A stretch of DNA of 64,000 nucleotides from Mycolicibacter algericus DSM 45454 (GCF_002086455.1 NZ_MVHC01000010.1:1-64000), one strand, 5' to 3'; counted from the stretch's first letter, positions 44,337 to 53,283 are shown. Numbers and translations: made by a program. The notes: generated by a model from the sequence alone, not told the origin.

Positions 44337-45542
44337 TCAAGCAGGCAGCGTTAGCGCCCACTGGGTGACCGCCCGGGCCGGCTTCCAGCCGGTGAAGGAA
44401 CCGAGCGGGGCGGCGTGTTCGACCTGGATGCGGCTCAGCTCGCCGCCGTGCTCGCGGTAGGCCGCCGCCAACAGCGCCTCGCTTTCCAGGGTGACGCCGT
44501 GCGCGACCAGCCGGCCACCGGATCCCAGCGCCGTCAGGCAGGCCGCCAGCAGCTCGGGCCGGCTCAGCCCGCCGCCGATGAAGACGGCGTCCGGGGCGGG
44601 CAGGTCGGCCAACGCACCCGGAGCACGGCCGTTCACGACGCGTAGCGCAGGCACCCCGAGCTTGCCAGCGTTGCCCGAGATCCGTTGCGCCCTGGTCTGA
44701 TCAGCTTCGACGGCGATGGCCCGGCAGCTCGGGTGCGCGCGCATCCATTCGATGCCGACCGAGCCGGCGCCCGCACCGACATCCCACAGCAGCTGTCCGG
44801 GCGCCGGTGCCAGGCGCGCCAGCGCGGAAGCCCGCAGGTCACGTTTGGTGAGCTGCCCGTCGTGGTCGTAGGCATCATCGGGTAGCCCGGCCGTCCAACC
44901 GGCCGGCAGCGGGCCGTCGAGCTCGACGGCGACGATGTTGAGCCGCGGTGCCGGGCCCGCGTAGCTGGCCGCCGTGCTGTCCAACCTGGACTCGGCCCGC
45001 CCGCCCAGGTCGCCGAGCACCGTCATCCGGCTCGCCCCGTACCCGTGCTCGACCAGCAGCGCCGCGAGCCCAGCGGGCGTCGTCTCGTCGGCGGAGAGCA
45101 CCAGCACCCGCCGGCCCGGCGCCAGCTCGCGCAGCACCGCGTGCACGTCGCCGGCCCTGATCACCGCGACCGACTCCGCCGGCCAGCCCAACGCGGCCCG
45201 GGCCAGCGTCACCGAGGAGACCGCCGGGATCACGCTGACCCGCTCGGCGCCGAGCAGCTCGATCAGCGTGCCGCCAACCCCGGACAGCAGCGGATCCCCG
45301 GAGGCCAGCGCGACCACCCGTCGTCCGGTCAGACCGTCGAGCAGCGCCGGGAGTCCGGCCCGCAGCGGCGAGGGCCAGCCGCGCCGCTCCTGGCCGTCGA
45401 TGGGGGGCAGCAGATCCAGCTGGCGCGGCGCACCGATCACGACGTCGGCGGCCGCGACCGCTGCGCGCGCCGGTTCGCCCAGGCCGTCCCAGCCGTCGGC
45501 GCCGATCCCGACAACGGTGACGTGATGGGCTTGGGCGGGCAC
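44337..45542 (-). CDS. cobL: Precorrin-6Y C5,15-methyltransferase (decarboxylating)
   Basis: This 401-residue enzyme has two domains. The N-terminal tetrapyrrole methylase (residues 1-200: VTVVGIGADGWDGL, ASGDPLLSGVGGTL) acts like CbiE. The C-terminal CbiT-like domain (residues 215-401: TKRDLRASALARL, LLWDVGAGAGSVGIEWM, FIGGGLSRPELL) decarboxylates and methylates. It converts precorrin-6B to precorrin-8X. GTG 45542 is chosen because residues encoded further upstream come from the opposite-strand riboswitch DNA. Its own promoter must lie in that riboswitch region. Confidence 0.94.
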   Translation of the reverse strand: MPAQAHHVTVVGIGADGWDGLGEPARAAVAAADVVIGAPRQLDLLPPIDGQERRGWPSPLRAGLPALLDGLTGRRVVALASGDPLLSGVGGTLIELLGAERVSVIPAVSSVTLARAALGWPAESVAVIRAGDVHAVLRELAPGRRVLVLSADETTPAGLAALLVEHGYGASRMTVLGDLGGRAESRLDSTAASYAGPAPRLNIVAVELDGPLPAGWTAGLPDDAYDHDGQLTKRDLRASALARLAPAPGQLLWDVGAGAGSVGIEWMRAHPSCRAIAVEADQTRAQRISGNAGKLGVPALRVVNGRAPGALADLPAPDAVFIGGGLSRPELLAACLTALGSGGRLVAHGVTLESEALLAAAYREHGGELSRIQVEHAAPLGSFTGWKPARAVTQWALTLPA

Positions 45543-45549
45543 GGTGTTA

Positions 45550-45655
45550 GGGTATCGGCGCGAACTGCCAGGGAAGTCGGTGTGAGTCCGACACAGGCCC
45601 GCTACGGTGTTCCGCGGCGCATTCCGGTGCGCCACGGTCAGTCCGAATACCGGCT
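45550..45655 (+). promoter_or_regulatory. Cobalamin riboswitch upstream of the chelatase operon
   Basis: The conserved B12-box core is readable as GGGAAGTCGGTGTGAGTCC, followed by ACACAGG and CCCGCTACGG (about 45580-45606). The downstream GGTCAGTCCGAATACCGGC (about 45636-45654) matches the 3' conserved region. It lies between divergent cobL and the chelatase gene and is read toward the latter. Adenosylcobalamin-dependent repression of chlID-cobO-cobBC-cobD is expected. Confidence 0.88.
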
Positions 45656-45693
45656 TCGCGTTGCCAACACCGGCATCACGAGCGGAGCCTCAA

Positions 45694-47655
45694 ATGCAAC
45701 AGCTGTACCCGTTTCCTGCCGTGCTCGGCGGCGACCCGGACACTCCGGGCGGCCTCGACGACATGGCCCTGGCGCTCGTGCTGAGCGCGATCTCCCCCGG
45801 CATCGGCGGGGTTCTCATCCGCGGCGAGAAGGGCACTGCCAAGTCGACGCTGGTACGAGCGCTGGCCCAGGTGCTCCCCGCCATCGACGTGGTGGCCGGC
45901 GACCGGTTCTCCTCCGATCCCGCAGAGCCGAACCCGCTCTCCCCGGACGGCCCGTTCCCCGCCGACGCCGCCGTGCAGACCCGCCCGGTGCGGCTGGTGG
46001 AGCTTCCGGTCGGCGCCACCGAGGACCGGGTGGTCGGCTCCATCCATCTGGAACGAGCGCTGGGGTCCGGCGCCGTGGAGTTCGAGCCCGGGCTGCTGGC
46101 GCGCGCCAACCGCGGCATCCTCTACGTCGACGAGGTCAACCTGCTCGCCGACCACCTGGTGGACCTGTTGCTGGACGCCGCCGCCATGGGCCGGCTGACC
46201 GTGGAACGCGACGGGGTCTCGGTCAGCCACGCCGCGCGTTTCGTGATCGTCGGGACGATGAACCCCGAGGAGGGCGAGCTGCGCCCGCAGTTGCTCGACC
46301 GATTCGGGCTGACGGTCGAGGTGTCCGCGCCGCGCGATCCGGCGCTGCGCGCCGAGGCGGTCCGCCGGCGGCTGGCGTTCGACGCCGATCCCGAGGCCTT
46401 CGCCCGCGACTACGCCGACGCCGAGGAGCGGCTGCGGGCCCGGATCCGCAACGCTCAGGCGCTGCTGCCGCGGGTCGAGCTCACCGACGCCGCGCTGGTG
46501 CGGATCGGCGAGATCTGTGCGGCGTTCGACGTCGACGGCCTGCGCGGCGACATCGTGTGTGCCCGTACCGCGGTCGCGCACGCCGCCTGGCAGGGGCGCG
46601 ACGCGGTCAATATCGAGGATCTGCGGGTGGCCGCCCGGCTGGCCCTGCCGCATCGGCGCCGGCGCAAGCCTTTTGACGCCCCGGGGCTCGATGAGACCGA
46701 GCTCGACGAGCTGCTGCCGCCGCAGGATTCCGGCCCGGAGCCAGACCCCGATCCCGACGGCCCCGAGCCCGACGGCCCGCCGGACGGCGGGGGCGCCGCG
46801 CAACCCGAGCAGCGCGGGCCGGCGCCGGCAAAACCCGCCGCCACCTCGACCGTCGGCGCTGACTCCCCTTACCGGGCACGGCTTTTCACCGTCGACGGGG
46901 TCGGCTCCGGCCGTGCCGGCCGGCGCAGCCGGGCCCGCACCAGTTCCGGGCGCCGCGTGGGTGCCACCGCCGTCGGCGCCGCCGGGGGCCTGCACCTGTT
47001 CGAGACGCTGCGGGCCGCCGCCCCGCATCAGGGCGCCCGAGGCCGGGTCGACGGCCCGATGCTGCTGCAGGCCGCCGATCTTCGCCGCGCCGTCCGGGAG
47101 GGCCGGGAGGCCAACCTGGTGCTGTTCGTCGTGGACACCTCCGGCTCGATGGCCGCCGCCGAGCGGATGCGGCACGTCAAGACCGCGATCCTGTCGCTGT
47201 TGCTCGACGCCTACCGCCGCCGGGACCGGGTGGCGGTGGTGACGTTCCGCGACACCGGAGCGCAAGTGGCACTGCCCGCGACCGGGTCGGTGGAGATCGC
47301 CGCGGTGCGCCTCGACGAGCTGCCCGCCGGTGGCCGCACGCCGCTGGCCGAGGGACTGCTCGAGGCCGGTGAGGTGATCCGCCGGGAACGGCTGCGCGAC
47401 CCGGCGTCACGCCCGCTGCTGGTGGTGCTGACCGACGGCCGGGCCACCGCCGGCGCCGATCCGGTCGGGCGGTCGCGGCAGGCCGCGCTGCAGCTTGCCG
47501 AACATGGGTTTTCCGCCGTCGTCGTCGATTGTGAGAGCGGCCGGATGCGGCTCGGGTTGGCGCGCACCCTGGCCGAGCAGCTCCGGGCCGACTACATTCC
47601 GTTGCCCGAGGTGAACGCGGAAGCCCTCACCGAGATCGTGAAGGGAGCCGCCTGA
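45694..47655 (+). CDS. Mg/cobalt-chelatase ATPase and MIDAS subunits fused (ChlI-ChlD type)
   Basis: This 653-residue protein combines an AAA+ ATPase and a von Willebrand A domain. The ATPase (residues 1-340) has Walker A RGEKGTAKST at about 43-52, Walker B GILYVDEVNLL, and GTMNPEEGELRPQLLDRFGL. An acidic Pro-rich linker (residues 345-380) follows. The VWA domain (residues about 470-650) has the MIDAS motif VDTSGSM and VLTDGRATAG. It matches the Rv2850c family. With CobN in the same locus, it is the likely CobS/CobT-equivalent energising cobalt insertion into hydrogenobyrinate diamide. The ATG at 45694 follows GCGGAG. It heads the operon below the riboswitch. Confidence 0.92.
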   Translation: MQQLYPFPAVLGGDPDTPGGLDDMALALVLSAISPGIGGVLIRGEKGTAKSTLVRALAQVLPAIDVVAGDRFSSDPAEPNPLSPDGPFPADAAVQTRPVRLVELPVGATEDRVVGSIHLERALGSGAVEFEPGLLARANRGILYVDEVNLLADHLVDLLLDAAAMGRLTVERDGVSVSHAARFVIVGTMNPEEGELRPQLLDRFGLTVEVSAPRDPALRAEAVRRRLAFDADPEAFARDYADAEERLRARIRNAQALLPRVELTDAALVRIGEICAAFDVDGLRGDIVCARTAVAHAAWQGRDAVNIEDLRVAARLALPHRRRRKPFDAPGLDETELDELLPPQDSGPEPDPDPDGPEPDGPPDGGGAAQPEQRGPAPAKPAATSTVGADSPYRARLFTVDGVGSGRAGRRSRARTSSGRRVGATAVGAAGGLHLFETLRAAAPHQGARGRVDGPMLLQAADLRRAVREGREANLVLFVVDTSGSMAAAERMRHVKTAILSLLLDAYRRRDRVAVVTFRDTGAQVALPATGSVEIAAVRLDELPAGGRTPLAEGLLEAGEVIRRERLRDPASRPLLVVLTDGRATAGADPVGRSRQAALQLAEHGFSAVVVDCESGRMRLGLARTLAEQLRADYIPLPEVNAEALTEIVKGAA

Positions 47656-48269
47656 TGCCGCAGGGACAACCGTTGACGGTGCCCGATGACAACCTGACCA
47701 CCCGGCAGCGCCGCAATCGGCCGCTGTTGATGGTGCACACCGGCGACGGCAAGGGCAAGTCCACCGCGGCGTTCGGGACGGCGCTGCGCGGCTGGAACCA
47801 GGGCTTTGCGATCGGGGTGTTCCAGTTCGTGAAATCCGCCAAGTGGCGCGTCGGTGAGCAGGCGGTGCTGGAGCGGCTCGGCGCCCTGCACGACGAGACC
47901 GGCGAGGGCGGCCCGGTGCAGTGGCACAAGATGGGCTCGGGCTGGTCGTGGAGCCGAAAGGCCGGCAGCACCGAGGATCACGCCGGCGACGCCCTGGCCG
48001 GCTGGACCGAGGTGAAACGCCGCCTGGCCGAGCAGACTCACGACCTGTACGTGCTCGATGAGTTCACCTACCCGATCCACTGGGGCTGGGTGGATGTCGA
48101 CGACGTGGTGGCGACCTTGCGCGATCGGCCGGGTCACCAGCACGTGGTCATCACGGGCCGTCGCGCTCATCCCCGGCTGGTCGAGATCGCCGACCTGGTC
48201 ACCGAGATGACCAAGATCAAGCATCCGATGGACGCCGGCCAGAAGGGTCAGCGCGGCATCGAATGGTGA
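47655..48269 (+). CDS. cobO: Cob(I)alamin adenosyltransferase
   Basis: This 204-residue enzyme transfers adenosyl from ATP to cobalt of corrinoids. The P-loop HTGDGKGKSTAAFG (about residues 28-41), VGVFQFVKS-type strand, YVLDEFTYPIHWGW and VVITGRRAHPRLVEIADLVTEM are characteristic of CobO/BtuR. It starts in a TGATG overlap with the chelatase gene, and its TGA overlaps the start of cobB. It corresponds to Rv2849c. Confidence 0.96.
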   Translation: MPQGQPLTVPDDNLTTRQRRNRPLLMVHTGDGKGKSTAAFGTALRGWNQGFAIGVFQFVKSAKWRVGEQAVLERLGALHDETGEGGPVQWHKMGSGWSWSRKAGSTEDHAGDALAGWTEVKRRLAEQTHDLYVLDEFTYPIHWGWVDVDDVVATLRDRPGHQHVVITGRRAHPRLVEIADLVTEMTKIKHPMDAGQKGQRGIEW

Positions 48270-50623
48270 CGTTGCCTCGCCTGGTGGTGGCCGCGCCCGC
48301 GTCCGGGCACGGCAAGACCACCATTGCGGTCGGGGTGATGGCGGCGATGGCGGCGCGCGGCCTGCAGGTCAGCGGACACAAGGTCGGCCCGGATTACATC
48401 GATCCGGGGTATCACGCGCTGGCCACCGGACGCCCGGCCCGCAACCTCGACCCGGTGCTGGTCGGCGCCGAGCGGATCGTGCCGCTGCTGCTGCACGGCG
48501 CGGCCGGCGCGGACATCGCGGTGATCGAGGGCGTGATGGGGCTCTTCGACGGCCGACTCGGTGGCGACGGTGAGGCCTCCACCGCCCACGTCGCCGCGTT
48601 GACCACGGCCCCGGTGCTGCTGGTGGTCGACATCTCGCACGCCTCCCGCACGCACGCGGCGGTGGTGGCGGGCCTGGCCGGTTTCGACCCGCAGGTGCGG
48701 GTGGCCGGGGTGATCCTCAACCGGGCAGCCAGCGCCCGGCACGCCGACGAAGTCGTCGCCGCGTTGCGCCCCAGCGGTATTCCGGTGCTCGGGGTGTTGC
48801 CCCGCGATGCGGGCGTGGCGACGCCGTCTCGGCATCTGGGGCTGGTGCCGGCCGCCGAACGCGACGAATTCGCTGCGATGCCGGCCCGGCTGGCCGGGCT
48901 GATCGAGCAGCACGTCGACCTCGACGCGGTGATGCAGATCGCCGGGCTGGCACCGGATCTGGCCGGCACCGCCTGGAATCCGGCCGCTGAGGTGCGCGCC
49001 GGGTCGGCCGATCGCCCGGTGGTGGCCGTCGCCGGCGGGCGGGCGTTTACGTTCGGCTACACCGAAACGTTTGAACTGCTGCGTGCCGCGGGCTGTGAGG
49101 TGGTCTGCTTCGACCCGCTCACCGATTCGTGTCTGCCGGCGCGTACCGCGGGCATCTACCTGGGTGGCGGGTTCCCGGAGGTGTACGCCGGGCCGTTGGC
49201 CGCCAACACCGCGCTGCTGGCTGCGTTGCGGGCGGCGATCGCCGCGGGGGTCCCGACCGTCGCCGAATGCGGCGGGTTGGCCTACCTGTGTCACAGCGTC
49301 GACGAGGTCGCCGGGGTCGGGGCGGTTCCGGGTACCGCAGCCATGACGCCGCGGCTCTCGCTGGGCTACCGGCTCGCCACCGCACCCGCCGACAACCTGC
49401 TGGCGCGGGCCGGCGAGACGATCAACGGGCATGAATTCCACCGCACCGGTGTGGTTTTCTCTCGCCCGGTCGAGCCTGCCTGGCAGCTGCCCGACGGCCC
49501 GGATGGCATCGCCGGGCCGAGCCTGCACGCGTCCTACCTGCACACCCACTGGGCCGGGCATCCGCGGTTGGCGCAACGTTTCGCCGACGCGGTGCACGGC
49601 TCCGGTGGCAAAGACCCTAAAGACCTGCATCATCACGGGGACACCGAAACCGGTGCCGGGCTACTGGATTTCGCAGTGAACGTGTACGCCGGGCCGCGCC
49701 CGGACTGGCTCGACGACGCCCTGCACGCCGCCCTGGACGACGCCGTGGCCTACCCCGAGGCGTCGGCGGCCCGCGCCGCCCTGGCCGCCCGGCACGGCCG
49801 TCGCGCCGACGAGGTGCTGCCCACCGCCGGGGCGTCGGAGGCGTTCGACCTGGTGGCCCGGCTGCGCCGGTGGCGACACCCGGTGATGGTGCACCCGCAG
49901 TACACCGGGCCGCATGCCGCGCTGATCGCCGCCGGCCACACCGTCGGCACTGTGTTGTGCCGGGCCGAGGACGATTTCGTGCTGCATCCCGAGGAGGTGC
50001 CCGCCGAGGCCGACCTCGTCGTCGTCGGCAATCCGACCAACCCCACCGGGGTGCTGCATCCGGCGTCGGCGTTGCGTCGGCTGCTGCGTCCCGGCCGGGT
50101 CGTGCTGATCGACGAGGCGTTCCTGGACGCGCTGCCCGGCGAGCCGGAAAGCCTGGCCGGCGAAGAGCTTCCCGGGCTGCTGGTCAGCCGCAGCCTGACC
50201 AAACACTGGTCGATCCCCGGGATTCGGGCCGGATATCTGCTCGGCGACGCCGCGGTGCTCGCCGATGCGGCACGCCTGCAGATCCCGTGGTCGGTGTCGG
50301 CGCCGGCGCTGGCGGCCATGCTGTCCTGCTCCGATGAGCGGGCCTTGGCTGAGAGCAGCTGCCGGGCACGGCAATTGGAATTGTGGCGCGAAATGTTGAC
50401 GGCGGGCCTGACCGCGCGCGCGGTGGCGTTCGTTGCCGGGGTCGCACCCTATGTGCTGGCCCGGGTCGGCCGCGGGGTGCATGCGGCGTTGCGCGACAAC
50501 GGTATCGCGGTGCGACGAGCCGACACTTTTCCCGGCCTGGATGATTCATGGGTGCGGATCGCCGTGCGTCCCCCGGACTTGACCGACCGGTTGCTGACCG
50601 CACTGGATCAGGTGCTGGGGTGA
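48263..50623 (+). CDS. cobB: CobB-CobC fusion: hydrogenobyrinic acid a,c-diamide synthase fused to CobC-type PLP enzyme
   Basis: This is a single 786-residue frame. Residues 1-445 are CobB: P-loop ASGHGKTT (13-20), EGVMGLFDGR, and the glutamine amidotransferase part with AECGG (nucleophile C336) and THWAGHP histidine region. It amidates the a and c side chains using ATP and Gln. Residues about 456-786 are a CobC-like class I/II aminotransferase-fold protein (HHHGDTETGAGLLDFAVNV start, GNPTNPTGVLHP, SRSLTKHWS with PLP lysine K647). This part is involved in supplying the aminopropanol(-phosphate) arm. In M. tuberculosis these are separate, distant genes (Rv2848c, Rv2231c). No stop or frameshift separates them here. 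GTG 48266 is an alternative start. Confidence 0.93.
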   Translation: MVTLPRLVVAAPASGHGKTTIAVGVMAAMAARGLQVSGHKVGPDYIDPGYHALATGRPARNLDPVLVGAERIVPLLLHGAAGADIAVIEGVMGLFDGRLGGDGEASTAHVAALTTAPVLLVVDISHASRTHAAVVAGLAGFDPQVRVAGVILNRAASARHADEVVAALRPSGIPVLGVLPRDAGVATPSRHLGLVPAAERDEFAAMPARLAGLIEQHVDLDAVMQIAGLAPDLAGTAWNPAAEVRAGSADRPVVAVAGGRAFTFGYTETFELLRAAGCEVVCFDPLTDSCLPARTAGIYLGGGFPEVYAGPLAANTALLAALRAAIAAGVPTVAECGGLAYLCHSVDEVAGVGAVPGTAAMTPRLSLGYRLATAPADNLLARAGETINGHEFHRTGVVFSRPVEPAWQLPDGPDGIAGPSLHASYLHTHWAGHPRLAQRFADAVHGSGGKDPKDLHHHGDTETGAGLLDFAVNVYAGPRPDWLDDALHAALDDAVAYPEASAARAALAARHGRRADEVLPTAGASEAFDLVARLRRWRHPVMVHPQYTGPHAALIAAGHTVGTVLCRAEDDFVLHPEEVPAEADLVVVGNPTNPTGVLHPASALRRLLRPGRVVLIDEAFLDALPGEPESLAGEELPGLLVSRSLTKHWSIPGIRAGYLLGDAAVLADAARLQIPWSVSAPALAAMLSCSDERALAESSCRARQLELWREMLTAGLTARAVAFVAGVAPYVLARVGRGVHAALRDNGIAVRRADTFPGLDDSWVRIAVRPPDLTDRLLTALDQVLG

Positions 50624-51549
50624 CGACGGCCCGGGCGCTCGGGCTGCTACTCGGCTACGCCGCCGATCGCGCCTGGGGTGATCCGCGCCGGCTGCACCCG
50701 GTCGCCGGATTCGGGACGTGTGCGCTGGCGGTGGAGCGGCGGTTGTACTGCGACAGCCGGGCGAGCGGTATCGCCCACGTCCTGGTGCTGGTCGGCGGTG
50801 TTTCCGGGCTGGCGTATCTGGGCGGGCGCGCGGCGCGAAGCCCGGTGGCGCAGCTGCTGTTCACCGCGTCGGCTACCTGGGCGGTACTCGGCGGTCGGTC
50901 CCTGGAGCGTGAGGCGTGCACTGTGCATGACTTCCTGGCGGCCGGCGACCTGCAGCGGGCGCGCGTTCAGCTGCGCAACCTGGTCGGGCGCGACACCGCC
51001 GCGCTGGGTCCGGACGAGATCGCCCGCGCCGTGGTCGAATCCGTCGCGGAGAACACCTCGGACGCGGTGGTGGCGTCGCTGTGGTGGGCTGCGGTGGCCG
51101 GGGTGCCGGGCCTGGCGGCCCACCGGGCGGTCAACACCCTCGACGCGATGATCGGCCACCGCAACGTCCGCTACCAACGCTTCGGCTGGGCCGCGGCCCG
51201 GCTGGACGACCTGCTGGGCCTGCCCGCCGCTCGGCTGACCGGTCTTCTTGCCGCTGCCGTCGGCCCGGATCCCGTTGGCGCACTGCGCTCCTGGCGCCGC
51301 GACGCCCGCCACCACCCCAGCCCCAACGCCGGGGTGGTCGAGGCTGCCTTCGCCGGCGCCTTGGGGCTGCGGCTCGGCGGTGTCAACATCTACTACGGGA
51401 ACCGCCGTGAGGACCGGGCGTTGCTGGGCGACGGGCGGGCTCCCGTGGTCGCCGACATTCCGCGGGCGGTGCAGCTGGCCCGCCGGGTGGGCGGCGTGGC
51501 GATGGTCGGTGCGGTGGTGTGGTGCCTGCTCCGGGAGACCAGGAGGTAG
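50620..51549 (+). CDS. cobD: Adenosylcobinamide-phosphate synthase (CobD/CbiB)
   Basis: This 309-residue membrane protein attaches (R)-1-amino-2-propanol or its phosphate to adenosylcobyric acid. It has several hydrophobic segments and the conserved LGYAADRAWGDPRRLHPVAGFG, AVVESVAENTSDAVVASLWW, HRAVNTLDAMIGHRN and SPNAGVVEAAFAGALGLRLGG. The GTG at 50620 overlaps the cobBC stop by 4 bp. Being next to the CobC domain is functionally sensible, since both act on the aminopropanol step. Confidence 0.95.
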   Translation: MTTARALGLLLGYAADRAWGDPRRLHPVAGFGTCALAVERRLYCDSRASGIAHVLVLVGGVSGLAYLGGRAARSPVAQLLFTASATWAVLGGRSLEREACTVHDFLAAGDLQRARVQLRNLVGRDTAALGPDEIARAVVESVAENTSDAVVASLWWAAVAGVPGLAAHRAVNTLDAMIGHRNVRYQRFGWAAARLDDLLGLPAARLTGLLAAAVGPDPVGALRSWRRDARHHPSPNAGVVEAAFAGALGLRLGGVNIYYGNRREDRALLGDGRAPVVADIPRAVQLARRVGGVAMVGAVVWCLLRETRR

Positions 51550-51551
51550 AC

Positions 51552-51983
51552 ATGTCCGTCCCCGTCGAATTCTCCACGGCGAGTGCGCGGGTGGATCGTG
51601 ACTGGCTCTGGCACGAACTGACCGAGCACACGTACTGGGCGAAGTACCGCACCCGCGCCATGTTCGATCGTCAACTCGATGAGGCGTGGCGGCTGGTGGG
51701 CGCCTACCGGGCCGACGACGGGGCGATGGTGGGTTTCTGCCGGGCGTTCTCCGATGGTGCGGCCATGGCGTATCTGGCCGACGTGTACGTCGCGGCAACC
51801 GAGCGCGGTCGGGGAATCGGCCGGGGACTGCTGCGGGTGATGATCGACGACGGGCCGGGCCGCGACTTCCGCTGGATGCTGCACACCGCCGATGCGCACG
51901 GGCTGTACGAGACGTTCGGGTTCGCCGCACCCGATGAGACCTTCATGGAACGTCGGTCGCGGTTGCCGCACGTACGCGACTGA
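51552..51983 (+). CDS. GNAT-family N-acetyltransferase
   Basis: This 143-residue protein has a full GNAT core: VDRDWLWHELTEHTYWAKYRT, MAYLADVYVAATERGRGIGRGLLRVMI with the acetyl-CoA pyrophosphate loop RGRGIG, and LHTADAHGLYETFGFAAP. The substrate is unknown. The start at 51552 is preceded by a perfect AGGAGGT at 51541-51547 overlapping the end of cobD, so it is the last gene of the cobD transcript without an obvious cobalamin role. Confidence 0.9.
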   Translation: MSVPVEFSTASARVDRDWLWHELTEHTYWAKYRTRAMFDRQLDEAWRLVGAYRADDGAMVGFCRAFSDGAAMAYLADVYVAATERGRGIGRGLLRVMIDDGPGRDFRWMLHTADAHGLYETFGFAAPDETFMERRSRLPHVRD

Positions 51984-51984
51984 G

Positions 51985-52248
51985 TCAGCCGTCGCAGCCG
52001 TTCTGGGGCATGCACGGCACGTAACCCTGCGGGCCCCACTGGCGCGGTCCGGGGTTGAAACTCCAGGAGCCGGGCGGGTAGTTGTTCCACGGCTGATTGC
52101 ACACCGCCCACGGCAGTGAGCTGTAACAGCCGCTGGGTTCGGTGCCGGAGTCGGCGTTGGCCGACGGTGTGGGAAATCCGAAACCCAGCGCAGCCCACGC
52201 CGGTATAGCTGCTATGACGGGGCCGAGTAATCGTCGGATATCTTTCAT
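51985..52248 (-). CDS. Small secreted Cys/Pro/Trp-rich protein
   Basis: This 87-residue protein has a signal peptide (residues about 1-32, cleaved after SANA). The mature part of about 55 residues is rich in Pro, Gly, Trp and Asn and contains four cysteines (in GCYSSLPWAVCN, YVPCMPQ and NGCDG), fit for two disulfides. Similar small exported proteins are common in mycobacteria and have no known function. The ATG at 52248 is used; the gene is convergent with the GNAT gene (1-bp gap). Confidence 0.78.
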   Translation of the reverse strand: MKDIRRLLGPVIAAIPAWAALGFGFPTPSANADSGTEPSGCYSSLPWAVCNQPWNNYPPGSWSFNPGPRQWGPQGYVPCMPQNGCDG

Positions 52249-52287
52249 GACTCGATCATGCTCTCGGCCACCGACAGTGCCCGCGGC

Positions 52288-52653
52288 TCAGTGGTGGGCG
52301 ATCAGTTCGGTGACGTGGTCGTGCTCGTCCGGCCGGACCAGGCCGGCGGCAGCGGATTTCAGCCGCCATCTCGTCACCAGCCCGTCGGGGCCGGTCAGCT
52401 CTCCGGCGGCGAGCGCGTCATCGATCAACTGTCGGACCCGGGGTTCGTCGGCGGTGTCGGCGGCGAACAGGACCCGCAGCGTGACCTCATCACCGGAGAC
52501 GTGATGGGCGGTGTGGTGTGGCGCCAGTAGGCAAGGCGGGCGGTGATTCCAGCTGCCGCACAGCGCCTTGGTGATGGCGCCGCCGGGCGCATTCGGGCTG
52601 CCTCCACGGTGCAGCTGCACCACCGCGTCGTGCACGTAGGCGCGGTGAGTCAC
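52288..52653 (-). CDS. Conserved actinobacterial small protein of unknown function
   Basis: This 121-residue protein begins THRAYVHDAVVQLHRGGSP, then GGAITKALCGSWNHRPPCLLAPHHTAHHV. A strand-rich half follows (VTLRVLFAADTADEPRVRQLIDDAL, TRWRLKSAAAGLVRPDEHDHV). The central Cys and His residues (ALCGSW, PPCLLAPHHTAHH) could bind a metal. I recognise the pattern as a conserved actinobacterial family without known function. The frame is open further upstream, but GTG 52653 is where conservation-like composition starts. Confidence 0.68.
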   Translation of the reverse strand: MTHRAYVHDAVVQLHRGGSPNAPGGAITKALCGSWNHRPPCLLAPHHTAHHVSGDEVTLRVLFAADTADEPRVRQLIDDALAAGELTGPDGLVTRWRLKSAAAGLVRPDEHDHVTELIAHH

Positions 52654-52753
52654 GGGCGCAATGTTATCCACAGTTACGGATTGATTTGCAGTTGCGGCCC
52701 GACGCGGACTGCCGGTGCCGCCTGGGAGCTGCCCGGGCTTTAGCTTCGGGACC

Positions 52754-53062
52754 ATGCCTCCGCAATCTTGGGTGACGTTGATCGTCGGCGGTCTGGCGAC
52801 CGTCGGCGTCATCGCCACCTGGCAACAGAAGAACCGCGCCGACCGGCGCAGCGAATGGTGGCGACGCACCACCTGGGCTTTTGAGCGGACATTCAGCGAC
52901 AACGACAGCCAAGCCCGTCTCGGCTGGTCCATTCTGCACACCCTGATCCGGTCTAGACTGGCAACCGTCGATGACAACGACATCGTCCAGGTGATCTCGG
53001 AACATGCTGCTGTAGACGATGTCGGCGAGGAGGACGCGAATGCCAGCCGAGCAAACGCCTGA
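52754..53062 (+). CDS. Small membrane-anchored protein, conserved hypothetical
   Basis: This 102-residue protein has one N-terminal transmembrane segment (SWVTLIVGGLATVGVIATW), followed by a basic stretch (QQKNRADRRSEWWRRTTWAFE). A soluble helical tail has LGWSILHTLIRSRLAT. The pattern of membrane helix followed by R-S-EWWRRTTWA recurs in small actinobacterial proteins of unknown function. The ATG at 52754 is used. The end overlaps the next gene by 23 bp, so the two are translated as a pair. Confidence 0.7.
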   Translation: MPPQSWVTLIVGGLATVGVIATWQQKNRADRRSEWWRRTTWAFERTFSDNDSQARLGWSILHTLIRSRLATVDDNDIVQVISEHAAVDDVGEEDANASRANA

Positions 53063-53282
53063 GGCGTCAGAACGCCGCGAGTCAGCGTCCCGGCTCGAAG
53101 TCCGCAGGGCCGCCGCGCGCGTCGCAGTCGAAGCCAGCAAAAGGACCGGGCGCCCAGTGGACCCCAGAGTCAAGGAACTGGCGGAGTCTTCACCTCCGCG
53201 TGAGCTTCCGCGCTCGGCCGAGCGCGGCTGGCGGCGATGGATCGCTGCGGCCACATCGGCATTGCGCTGCGGGGGCAGCTGA
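53040..53282 (+). CDS. Small basic hypothetical protein paired with the gene upstream
   Basis: This 80-residue protein is rich in Arg, Ala, Glu and Ser, with a predicted helix around SRLEVRRAAARVAVEASKR and RGWRRWIAAATSAL at the end, possibly amphipathic. The ATG at 53040 is preceded by GAGGAGG (53027-53033), a strong ribosome site inside the upstream gene, which supports real translation. I recognise no family. The neighbouring membrane protein is the likely partner. Confidence 0.6.
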   Translation: MPAEQTPEASERRESASRLEVRRAAARVAVEASKRTGRPVDPRVKELAESSPPRELPRSAERGWRRWIAAATSALRCGGS

Positions 53283-53283
53283 G

